From Dictyophora rubrovolvata (taxonomy: Eukaryota > Basidiomycota > Agaricomycetes > Phallales > Phallaceae): a stretch of DNA of 64,000 nucleotides. Positions 11,611 through 21,929 of this stretch are shown in pieces. The stretch's first letter is position 1, and every line of letters begins with the position of its first letter. A model generated the notes under the pieces. That model made no database searches and was not told where the DNA came from. It worked only from the letters and a program-made list of their open reading frames with translations. The translations under genes and the position numbers were made by a program. Location: positions 806,001 through 870,000 of the forward strand of contig CP114118.1 of NCBI GenBank assembly GCA_029959195.1, written 5' to 3'.

Positions 11611-13785
11611 TTATATTGTTTGCCACTTCATTGCCGTCCGAACTTTATCTACAAGTCTGCTAAGGGATTCGTCCGGCTGATGACCCGTACGATGCATATC
11701 ATTCACAATATCCACCGCTTTATCCATGTCTCCACGTCGCAGCAGCGAAGATAGGATGACATACCACGTCTTATCAGTAATAGTAAAACCTCTATCAGTC
11801 ATTTCTCCGTAATATTGAAGTCCCTGTTGTAATCCCCGTGCCTCCGGATTCTCTAGACACGCCTTAATTAGATAGTGATATGTTGTACGGTTCGGTAATA
11901 TGCCATTTCGTCGCATTCTCTTGAATATGTTGTTGGTATACAATTTGACTTGATTAGATGTCAGCAATGGATCGCGATGAATTCCACCAAGTAAAGAAGT
12001 GTATGTGATATCGTTTGGTCGACTTGATTTGTCTCCGGCATTCTCCATGTGGTCCAACAGCGAGACAGCATTTTCGAGGTTCGTCTGACCTCCTTCTCGT
12101 ACGAGAAAACCAATGATAGCGCTGTACATTGCAACATTTGGTCGAAGGCCCATCGGCATCATGATATTAAGTAAATGCGTATGTGCATCCTGATTTCCGG
12201 CCTTATAGAGTGGTGAAAGAACGGTCGTGAATGAATAAACGTCCGGATCAATCCCCAATTCTTTCATCTTTTGGAGCGTACGACCAACGGCTAGCAGATC
12301 ACTGGCCCGTCCGTGAAAGCGTAAGAAAACGTTGAATGTCGTGACGTCCGGCGCCGGACCACGCTCTTGCAAATCCTCCAGCATCGCTTGAGCTCTTGGA
12401 TACGCCTTATTCGTTAGAAGGCCGTGAAGGACGATATTATATAACGGCAGTAATGCCTGTTCTCGAAGTGCCCCCTCACCCCGCCCTATCCTGGTAATCT
12501 CGCGAAACTGGTCGAACATAGCAATCGCTTCTGCAGGCCGATGTGCTCGAAAATAGGCTCGAATCATTGATCCATAGCTGATATCGTTAGGCTCGATTTC
12601 GGCATCGAGCATGTCCCTCCAAACCGCAATAGCCTTGTCGACGTGTCCGAAACGAGCAAAACTATCTAACAAAACATTGCGTACGTATCGATTTGGAACC
12701 AACCCTCTTGATCGGAGATCGTTCCAAAGCTTTCCCATAAGGTCGTGACGGTTGCATTTGGAAAACGCACGAAGAAACGAGCCCCATGTGTTCTCTGGGA
12801 CAGCTAATTGCTTAGACCCATCCGATCCTTCAAGCTTTTGTTCACTTTGAACAAGGCAAAAACTTTTGTTGGGATTGTCGCAATATTCAATGACTCGCTC
12901 ATAGAGATCCTGCAACACAGTGATATTGTTGTCCGTAGCTAGGCTCATGAGATACCTATCGAGAGAACCCTGTCGAGAGACTAAGCGACAAAGAACCAAT
13001 TCTGGTATCCATTCCCTAATTCGGTGTGCAATCTCAGGTTGGTAGGCCAGATAAACATTGCAAAACGCCGTTATTCTAGGTGCTTTTACTCGAACAACCA
13101 TCGGAGACTCTGTGAATCGACGGAATGCACCATCAAAATCATCCCTGACGGCACAGGCAGCGACCAAAAACATCAGCAGCTCAGCAACGGCTGCCGGAGT
13201 ATACTTGACTTCTAGGTTGTCGTCTATGAGGGTTATATCGTCGGGTATCGGATCGGGTGACGAGGCGTCTGTACGTAGGTCTTGGGACACCAGAGCCTTT
13301 CTTCGTTCATATTCGACAAAGTACCGATCATACAACGAAATGATGGTGTTGTAATCGCCTGCATCGAAAAGAAGGGCCATGCGCCCTCTAAGGGCATCCA
13401 CCAAACCGTAAGCTGCACAATGAATAGCCAGCTCTTCATCGAATTCGTCGTAATCCGACAAAGAAGGGTCTTTCATCATAAACGCGACGCTCATCCAATC
13501 ACGATATGTAACCATATCCAACGACTGCTTTGTGACCAATTCCTTGTACACGTTTTTGACCTTATTCAGATTTTTCTCGCCTATGGCAAGCCTCAGCGAG
13601 GTCAACGGCTCATACGACATGGACATCCAACGCTGTCCGATTCGGGGTCGAATGGATGGAAAATCATGACGATTGGCGGTAAGGTATAGGCTCCTGCGAT
13701 ATCGTTTGTGTGGTGGGAAAACGTATACCAGTTCCAACAGACTTGAAGGTAAACTTCCTTGCAGGCGTGGAGAGACACGGAGCAT
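11611..13785 (-). CDS. Mitochondrial pentatricopeptide-repeat (PPR) protein
   Basis: A 724-residue intronless reading frame, unusual among its intron-rich neighbours. The N-terminus (MLRVSPRLQGSLPSSLLELV, then several Arg and few acidic residues up to about 50) looks like a mitochondrial targeting peptide. From about residue 330 to 720 there are repeated 35-residue helical hairpins of PPR type, for instance NRYVRNVLLDSFARFGHVDK, EPNDISYGSMIRAYFRAHRP, APDVTTFNVFLRFHGRASDL, DPDVYSFTTVLSPLYKAGN and LPNRTTYHYLIKACLEN. Such proteins bind organellar RNA and control stability or translation. The specific RNA target cannot be told. The ATG at 13785 is the first in frame and gives a credible presequence. 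Confidence 0.88.
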   Translation of the reverse strand: MLRVSPRLQGSLPSSLLELVYVFPPHKRYRRSLYLTANRHDFPSIRPRIGQRWMSMSYEPLTSLRLAIGEKNLNKVKNVYKELVTKQSLDMVTYRDWMSVAFMMKDPSLSDYDEFDEELAIHCAAYGLVDALRGRMALLFDAGDYNTIISLYDRYFVEYERRKALVSQDLRTDASSPDPIPDDITLIDDNLEVKYTPAAVAELLMFLVAACAVRDDFDGAFRRFTESPMVVRVKAPRITAFCNVYLAYQPEIAHRIREWIPELVLCRLVSRQGSLDRYLMSLATDNNITVLQDLYERVIEYCDNPNKSFCLVQSEQKLEGSDGSKQLAVPENTWGSFLRAFSKCNRHDLMGKLWNDLRSRGLVPNRYVRNVLLDSFARFGHVDKAIAVWRDMLDAEIEPNDISYGSMIRAYFRAHRPAEAIAMFDQFREITRIGRGEGALREQALLPLYNIVLHGLLTNKAYPRAQAMLEDLQERGPAPDVTTFNVFLRFHGRASDLLAVGRTLQKMKELGIDPDVYSFTTVLSPLYKAGNQDAHTHLLNIMMPMGLRPNVAMYSAIIGFLVREGGQTNLENAVSLLDHMENAGDKSSRPNDITYTSLLGGIHRDPLLTSNQVKLYTNNIFKRMRRNGILPNRTTYHYLIKACLENPEARGLQQGLQYYGEMTDRGFTITDKTWYVILSSLLRRGDMDKAVDIVNDMHRTGHQPDESLSRLVDKVRTAMKWQTI

Positions 13786-14256
13786 CTATCGACACTACAA
13801 CTGTGACTTTCCCCGCACCGAGCAGGGTTCTACTATGTCACTCGGAACCAAAATCTGGTGTTAAATCTGGAACCCAATTTGAACTTGAATTTTGAATTCA
13901 CGCTACCGGAGTATATGAGAGACTGAATGTCGAAGGTGTGTAAGTACTATTAATTTCCTGTTAATTTACACCATCCTTACAATGATAAATTTCATCACGT
14001 TGAAAACATGAAGGGCGAGAAGAGCTCTGGTCTATATCGTATGGTGTGTGACGTAGGCACGTCACGCGTCAACAACGTGGGAGCACTTACATTGTTTCTA
14101 TCCAAACAATTCTTTCCCTTCGTCCTTTCATTAGAATTCTGATCGATTGCGGCTTCAATGTAATCGCTCATACATCCGCGCATGGTGTGAACAGACTGCG
14201 GTACATTGATGACGGATTCGCTTTCCCCTCCCATCGGATTAACAATATAGTAGGAG
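13786..14256. other. PPR upstream region and downstream flank of kinase relic
   Basis: No convincing gene. It must contain the PPR promoter and the 3' flank of the broken kinase gene. One ACGCGT-like element (tcacgcgtca) sits near 14060. Confidence 0.4.
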
Positions 14257-16179
14257 TCAACGGAGAAGATTCTCGAGCATAACGAGATCGTGCTCCTTAA
14301 GCATAACCCGCAACCTTCCGACTCCTGCTGGCCAGGCGATAGCCGTAGAAATGCGTAAGGGGTACCTGGCTTCGCCATTCTTTCCGCTCCAGTCGAAATC
14401 AATTAGCTTAACTTTGTCATCCTCAGTGATTATGATATTCTGCAACCGCAGATCACCAAATACGTATCCAACTCGCGTGAAGTGTCGTGATAGCTTTCTT
14501 CACCTGCTCTCTGAAGTTCAAGGGGAGGGAGCTTTTGCGAAATCGAATATGGGCATTTGTCCCTTGGATATATTCCATTACGACCATGTGAAGCTTTCAC
14601 GAAGAGTCGAGCGGTGCATAGTAGAGGAATTCAGTTGCCATTTTGTCTATTGCCAAACATTGGTGAGCATCGGATTATACCTCTCGACAAACTTTACCAC
14701 AATTTTGTGATAAGATTCTCTTGTTTCCGCGAGAAAGGTGACACATGAATGGTCAGCTTCGAAGGGACACAGATATCTGAAAGCGACGGTGGTATTGGTG
14801 TTGGGTGGTGTGCATTGACATACATAAGGATAGAAGCGGGGATGATCTTGAGGCGGGGTGGGTGGATTGCTCATCACATCTAGACCATTCCAGTAGTCTT
14901 TCAATGTCTTGATACCGTTAGCGACTGAAACAAAAAAGCGTGCGATACGGGCATAGTGGACTTCGTTGAGAGGAAGATTCGATACAGGGATGAAATCTGA
15001 CAATGGCTGAACTATGACTTTGTCTGTGAAGACGACACCAAGAATGCCCATCCAGGGACCTGCCGTGACAAGAATCAGTGTAGGGCAGCAAGATAAATTT
15101 CTATAGCCATCATGCTAGCAAACAGGTGAGAGAGGGTATCGGCAAGATTCAGCAACTTGTACATACCTCAGCCATAGACCACATTCGCCGAATGGAACAA
15201 CCACTCTGAGTTGTAGGATCAGAGCCGCCGTCCCCAATCCCCTTTTTGTTCTCGTGAAAGGAGGAGAACCTTCTCAGCAATGGCTTTATGCTCGGGCTGG
15301 AAGTCAACAATAACATCTAAATATATTTCATCATAGTTCATGACATGGGTAAAGGTTTGACGAATAGCATTGTTAAGCGATGCATTGGTCTGCTCTCAGC
15401 TTCATTGGCGTAGAGTGCTCCCGACTGTTCGGCAACATCTGCTGGGGCTTCCAGAACTTCTGGCGGAATTGGGGTTGCGCTTCATTTGTGAGAAAACGGG
15501 ATGGTAGAGTTCGATTGGTACGGCTTCCGTATTTTTTGGGTTATCGGCATCGTACCGCCCATCGTAGATAAGAAAGTCCTTCCCTTGTAAGCGTTTATGA
15601 TTGGAAAAGTTTGCTAGGTCTGACGGTGTCCAACCAGTGCGAGCTTTGTGTACCGTTTGCGTGTAAACTGAAAGGATAATGAGAATGCACAGCCGGGTGA
15701 AATCGAAAAGATAGCGTACGATCAGACACAAGAGTCGAAACTTCGTGGCCCTCGGTGTCGCGTGGAGGACGGGAGGACTTGAAGATGGCAATGAAATCTA
15801 GATATGCATCGTCTGCGTCACCAGGGACCAAGCCTCTGGGTGGTGAATGGATCTTCGACATTATTGCGAGCTTTTCTAGGCCGTCATACAAGTCACCAGG
15901 CACGTCCTCCAAATTATCCCACCACTTCATAGTATGCTGCCTGTTGGACTGGAGGCAAGTTACAAAAATGTCCAGGAGTGTCAAAAGCATGATACCTTGT
16001 ATAGATCGAAATATGATATGGGTGGTGCACGATGCATCTTCTTCGTCTCTGCAACATATCTCTTGTTTTACTATCCGAACAGCATCCGTCGGTTTTATGC
16101 TGATAAAAAAGGTCGGAATGAGTCTGGCCTGCGATTCAACGGCTGCGCAAAAGTATTGTTGAACTTCAGCGGATGTCAT
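14257..16179 (-). pseudogene. Broken fungal-type protein-kinase-like gene
   Basis: Relic of an expanded Agaricomycete kinase-like family. Conserved pieces in order: EVQQYFCAAVESQARLIPTFF near the start, KDFLIYDGRYDADNP and VPIELYHPVF, DGGSDPTTQ, MGILGVVFTDKVIVQPLSDF, FRYLCPFEADHSCVTFLAET, KIVVKFVERY (the beta-3 Lys), MVVMEYIQG, GYVFGDLRLQNIIIT (catalytic loop with Asp) and VKLIDFDWSGKNGEARYP (DFD in place of DFG). These lie in different frames: shifts near 15250, 14650 and 14470 and an in-frame stop at 14597-14599 cannot be removed by introns of normal size, so the gene is probably inactive. The true family name (FunK1 versus another fungal kinase clan) is uncertain. Sequencing error is the alternative, but at least four lesions argue for decay. 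Confidence 0.65.
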
Positions 16180-16240
16180 GCTGAGAGTGGCGTCAACAAG
16201 GTCGGAAATACTTAAGAGCGTGTCCGTGCTCACGTAACTC

Positions 16241-16271
16241 ACGCGTATTCGACGCGTATTACTGCACGCGT
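16241..16271. promoter_or_regulatory. Cluster of three ACGCGT (MluI cell-cycle box-like) sites
   Basis: ACGCGT occurs at 16241-16246, 16252-16257 and 16266-16271, just upstream of the kinase relic. In fungi this hexamer is the MBF (Mbp1/Swi6) site. Three in 31 bp is far above chance, but its function here is inferred only. Confidence 0.4.
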
Positions 16272-16522
16272 GTACTTGAACGCAAACCGTGAACTCGGAA
16301 CGTTGGACACCACACCGAGGGATCAGCAAAACAAAATTAGAGTAGGCAATGCAAACTATACACTAGTCATTCCTGGATAAAGCTGTGTTGACTGATGTGT
16401 CCGATATAAACTGGAATCCTCGAAAGGCTACGGGCATGGCAAAGCTTTAATCGAATATATTGGATTTGATTATAAGCCTCGTAAAAATAATAAGCAGCAG
16501 TCCAAAAACATCACTATGAGTT

Positions 16523-17228
16523 TCACAACACCATCCGGGCACCTACAACAAAACCCCCAACTATAGCGCCAAAACTTGCGAATAAAGTCATTGAATATTG
16601 ATTATGTAGATGCCCAACGCCGCCACTATTACGTTGTACGTATCAGCTGGTTCAATTCTCAACAACGGTTATGACAATAAAAGACATACTTCTTATTGCC
16701 CGTGGCAGCGGCTCCTCCAGCAGAGGTGGCGGATGCGTAAAACTGGGTGAGATCGGTAACAGCCGTTCCTACACCGTTTTCACCCAACGTAAATGCTTTT
16801 CCACCATCGGATGTGACGACGGTAAAGACGCTCCCTGCCGCGCCTGTATTTATGTTGACGCATTGCTCAAAAGGTAATATATCCAGAAAAAACGTACTTG
16901 TCACTTTCTCCTCGACATTACCTGCAGCACTCGTAATAACTTGGCCAATGCTAACCGCTTCTGTAGCTCCCGCTGTGGCTATGCTCGCAATTCCGGAGGT
17001 TGCTTGGGAAAAAACAGAGGCAGCTGAACACAAAAGCTAAGAGTCTGCGTGTTAAAAGTCCAAAGTTGAACGCACCACCAGAGGTAATACTACTGAAAAC
17101 ACTTTCGACTAATTTTTTTGAAAGAATCAAAATGTGAAGAAAAAGTGAGACCAAGCGAAATAGGTACTTTGAGCTGAGACGAACGCAGTTCCGAGAGCTG
17201 GCAATAATAGAAAACGAATAGCGACCAT
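16523..17228 (-). CDS. Small secreted GPI-anchor-type protein
   Basis: Five short exons give about 140 residues. The start at 17228 yields a signal peptide, MVAIRFLLLPALGTAFVSAQ. The mature part is Ala/Gly/Ser/Thr-rich ([76 protein letters not shown]). The last exon ends with a hydrophobic stretch, SMTLFASFGAIVGGFVVGAR, running to the stop: the form of a GPI-attachment signal. No cysteines are seen in the mature part. It is probably bound to the plasma membrane or cell wall; no function can be assigned. Introns of about 60 nt restore phase at every junction, which supports the model. An upstream ATG at 17271 exists but gives no signal peptide. Confidence 0.65.
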
Positions 17229-17765
17229 AATTGCAAAAAGATTTTAAAATTGAGAATACGTTAAGTGCCATCTTCCTTTAAGACAATGTTACCCTTAAGT
17301 ATGCCAGCCCTCCGCCACAGCCCCACGGTCATTTGAGACATAACCGAACTCATTGACGTCATCAGGGCAGGAAAGGCACTTTTTGAATTTTAGTTCGGTT
17401 CTTTATTTAATTTTTCTTTTTACCAATAAAATGACAATCAGCGTCATTTCACGACGGGCCTGTGAGTTCCTATTAGAGCCTTATATGTGTCGCCTAACCT
17501 GCGAGGACCTGAAGCTCAGTTTCCGAGGCAAACCGTGCAGACAAGATTCTGTCAGTAGGTACAGAGGAGTGAAATCAACCACGCGCGTGACGAAGTTGGC
17601 GCATGAACATATTCAATGACCATCGTGAGACAGACAATTATTCCAAAAAAAAAAAGTTTTCGAAGCTCTTTTAAATTACAATGACCACAAATCGCAGCCA
17701 ATATCATATTTATTTGATAGGCGTCCTTGGCCAAACAGACCCGAATGCACTTTTTGGCCAATTAA
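17229..17765. other. Intergenic stretch
   Basis: Between two minus-strand genes. It contains an A-run near 17645 and no supported exon. It should hold the promoter of the GPI-type gene and the 3' UTR of the DUF6535 gene. Confidence 0.45.
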
Positions 17766-20700
17766 CTATGGAGTGAAAGCCTTTACGCTGTGCATATATG
17801 GCTTAGCAGAGGGACTGAGATGAAAGACTTGTGAAAAAAATACCTCGTTCGTACCAGGCACCTGGGCGCGCTCTTCAGTATCATGATCCTTGTTCGCCGT
17901 ACCCTCTGGCGCAGGTTGTTCGATAATGGACTCGAGTCGTGGGCGGGACACACCTATGATATGACCAAACTCACGCGCAGATGCCTCAAGAGCATCAATG
18001 CCTTTTCGATACCCCAACCGGAAGGTCGAGACTTCGTCAAGGTTTGCTTTATTCATGGCGGCATAGAGCTCAATCAACTTCTCCTGGTCAAGCTTTGATT
18101 TGACAAAGAGAAGAAAGTTTTTCTGATCCAAGTCATGAAAGACAATAGCCTTCCATACTTGCACAAGCACGGATGAGTTGTAGAGAACGTTGAACAAAGG
18201 CACCTTCGGGTTCACAGATTTGAGGAGATCCATTAGGTTCGGATACATGACGTCACGAAGGAAACCCCCAACATCCCTCCAGTTTTGAAAACATTTTGAG
18301 AGGTGGGACACGTCGTGCGGATCATTCAAGAGGATTGTGGATAGACGAGTGCGGTTCTGTGGCATGAATAACAGTATGAATATGGGAGTTGTGGGCCATG
18401 GGAGATCTGGGTTGAGATCTCGCGAACACCATTGATATATGGGAGAGAGGTCGTCGCATTCCGTAAAAAGAAAGCGGTTAGCCACGTCGGTGCCCATGGA
18501 TGTCCAAATGAAATACAGACACCATGCTGCTGCCTCTCTGCCTCCATCCGGCATAGACTCGCTCCAGAATGCATCCACACAGCAAACATCAATGAAGAAG
18601 GCAAGGCACTGCTCAGATGGGACATGGGGTCTGGAACCTTGAAGCCAAAGCCAAAAGTTGTTAAACAGATTCGACAAGGACTTCTGCCTCTGTTCTTTGT
18701 CAGTAATGAGCGGTTCATCGGAGGTAATGTTACGATAGATGGCGATAAGGAGGAGATAACGTGTTTCGAAAGACTTGTCTAAGGAATAGTCAGGTTCGGT
18801 ATCATCAAAGAAATGTCGGTAAAGGTATCCAAATTTCCACTGTCCCAGTTCTTTACTATCCAAGGATACGACACCCGTGTTACATGTGGGTTCCCATTTA
18901 AATAGACTTGGTCCATAGATGAGTATATGTGCAGCGATTGTAGCATCAACTGACGCCTCTTTGAAGAATAAACACCACATGGCTAGTGGAAGCTTGAGAT
19001 CGTTGTTGATGCCATCCTTCATAATTTGGACATGATTATGATGTATTACACTCTCGGCAATATGAGAATAACTTCGATACTCTGCTTCTTCCAGTTGACT
19101 TTCTTCCTCGGGGATAGACTGGAGTAGACGCCAGTAGTTGCACCCATAGTACGACAGGATATCCAGACACAAGCCATAACGCAAATCCACGACATTTGTT
19201 TCACTGACCTCCAAAGCCTGCTGGAGATTGTTGAGATTGTTGCGTCCAAATCGCTGGCTGATAATTGGATGCACCGCCGCACACCGTGCGATAATTCGAC
19301 GAACACTCCTATTCGGAGAAGTCACATAAAGCCAACACAGCGCCTCAAAATCGAGGAAACCCGCATCTTCGACAGCTTTCTTGATATGTTCTTCTCTCCA
19401 TTTTGTGAATTTGGGAAATTTTTTAGTGAATATGGCGGGTCGGGCTGTCCGAAAACTACGACCAATGGGGCCAACTAACCTCAAAATAAATGAAAATGCG
19501 TGTCGGAAGAAGTCGTGGGTATAGTGAAGGAGACGCTGAAAAGAACTAAGGGCTTGAAAACTTATTCTTTTCCAAACAGCCTGATAACCCTTATTCAAAA
19601 TGGTGCCAATCCAACGGAGAATTTCTTGCAAGAAAAAGAAGAGAATTCCGACGTAAATCGTCAACGAAGCCGTATACGGACATTCCGGATACCGAATGGG
19701 CAATATCACGGAAATAAAGTATAGGGAATATGTGATACCCGTGATTATGACGATGGTCCAGGCGACCCGAATGTCCAACGGAAATAATAATATGATGATG
19801 CCTGTGAGGAAGATGCCGACAGCAAGATGTAGCAGGATAGGGAGAAGGTCGACAATAGCGCCAACTTTCCACAATTCAAACCCGTTAAACCGCAGCTGTC
19901 TGGCTCTCGCTTTTTCATGAGCAGTTCCGGTGATAGAAGACAGATAATAATATAGCCATTGTTTGGCGAGGACGGCAAATAGCGCGGTGGATAAAGTGAT
20001 TGCCAAACTAGTAAACCACAGGCCGTTCACCAAAAAGGCATTTGTCGACGGTGTGAATGGCGACGTAGGGGTTAGTGTTGAGCTGGAAATGTTATTTAAC
20101 GGTATTCCGCTAGATTGTGCTCGAAGTAATTGGGCTATTTCAAATAATAAGGATGCCGAAACTTGAGTATTATCCCGCTGTAGACTTTGCGAAGCCTGTG
20201 AGACGAATGTCGTTATAACACCAGAAAAGAGACCGGCCTGGTAAATAGTAAGCTTCAAAAGCATGAATACAAACAAAAAATCTGCTCACAAAGACCAGGA
20301 GAACATCTGCGGTCTCTTTCCACCCATCCACCCTCTCACGATCAAACGCTTCAGCTTCGTCAAGGTAAGTCAACCAAACACGAGCGTTGTCGGCTGTCTC
20401 TTCTCCGGGTCGATCCCTGGGATATTTCTGTTCATAATCATATCTATTATTCGCTGGTACCATTCATGTTTAGTACTCAAAATAAACAGAATCACAGCAC
20501 TCACAGCCAGTTTCGGGTGATAAACCTTTGGTCAGTCCGAAAAACCTTTTGCGCCCCGCCGTGTTTCGTTGCGTATGAGTAGAATTGGACGTCACTGGGT
20601 TGGGCGCGGCTGCCTCTGGAAAGTATGTGGGTGATGAATGTTTATATTCCAAAACAAAAAACCCACCAAGAAAATCGCGGAAGAGGGCCAGTAAATGTTC

Positions 20701-20949
20701 TATCTTGTCATCGTCAGGCTGTTTGCCCTTCACGCCGGCAGGTTGCTCGCTTCCCTCGTTCAAGGAAGTTGCTGCAACATTTATGGATGAAGATTTGGAA
20801 TTCTCAGAAACCGGCGCAGCTCCTTGGTCACAAAGAGAGTCATTATCATCCTGTAAAGGTTGTTCCAAGACACTTGCAGAATCTTCGCCACCTTCGTTTG
20901 GAGCGTTGAAGTGCACCTTTTCTTCGTTCAAACTAGCTGTTTCGGACAT
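17766..20949 (-). CDS. DUF6535-domain multi-pass membrane protein
   Basis: Large protein (about 1,000 residues) of an uncharacterised family common in Agaricomycetes. Exon 1 encodes an acidic disordered head from MSETASLNEEKV (20949; a further in-frame ATG lies at 21009). The family block then reads ARVWLTYLDEAEAFDRERV, GWKETADVLLVFAGLFSGVI and TTFVSQASQSLQ, followed by several hydrophobic segments (LWFTSLAITLSTALFAVLAK, LLPILLHLAVGIFLTGIIIL, AWTIVIITGITYSLYFISVI). The remaining 600 residues are a soluble helical region beginning AGFLDFEALCWLYVTSPNRS. The long last exon is uninterrupted. Introns at about 20469-20515 and 20235-20272 were placed by phase and by restoring LLVFAGLFSG. Biochemical function is unknown. 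Confidence 0.85.
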
Positions 20950-21929
20950 GTCAATGGTAGGTGTTGATTGCGATACGATGTGCGAGGATAAGATCACTGA
21001 TAATGCCACAGGAATGAACCGAGAGGAATGAAAGCCTCGTTCGAACTTGGTGCATCAACTGTGTGTGAGAATGTACTTCAATCCATTGAATAAACAATGC
21101 GACATCAAAAACTAGAGGCCAATGACGTTTCAGTAAATCTATTGTTAATAGATCGTCAACTTCGCGCACCACTCCGTCGAATTCACTCGATCATGACATG
21201 TCCAGGGATAGATTGGTGTTGGCACGACAGCGCTTGACCAGCGGGCCTTTTGCTCAGTTCTCTGATGTCGTGCGCAGGTCATCCTTTTCCAACTTTTGCT
21301 CCAATGTCATGGGATGGCGTAACATCATGAGTACTGCCATAATGATTGTGTTGGAATGAGTTTGCTGATCACGGCCAGCAAGTAGGAGAGTCCGTTCACG
21401 ACATATATTACCTGCATTTCTGGCGCCTAATGAGATGTTTTAAAACGCTTCAAATTCATCGTCACTGGAGTAGCTCTCGTTCGATATCAGTCGTATCAGA
21501 TCGTATAACAGTCTCCCTTAGTCTGTCACTGGAGTATATCTTCGTGTGTTACTGGTCATGTTTTGATAATCTTACACCGCGATATGGTCGTATGCGAAAA
21601 CAATTGCTTATTTTCTGCACTTTTCCTGCTTCGACACTCATCAGAACTTGTATTTAAGACTCTACGTTTCTCTATCACCCACCTTACATTGTCATGGAAT
21701 CACGAGGTTATTGACGCCTGAACCACATACTCAGAATGCTATGATACAAACAACTAACTCCATAATTGATTGGCATTCAACGAAGACCTATAAAATAAAG
21801 GGAAATGCCAGTCGTCGATAATGCTGTCGCCGAACAGAAATATAATACGAGCGAGCGAACTGTCGATTGATATTCTGGGATCTTGGGCACCCCGACTGTC
21901 CATCGCTGAATTCAGAAAGTACAAATATA
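20950..21929. other. Long intergenic stretch
   Basis: Upstream of the DUF6535 gene and downstream of the cyclophilin gene. A 103-codon plus-strand frame at 21346-21657 has no family similarity and no exon partners, so I do not call it. Promoter and UTR sequence is the likely content. Confidence 0.45.

Noticed and set aside
21346-21657. 103-codon plus-strand frame
   Set aside because: Composition looks random, with no domain and no partner exons.
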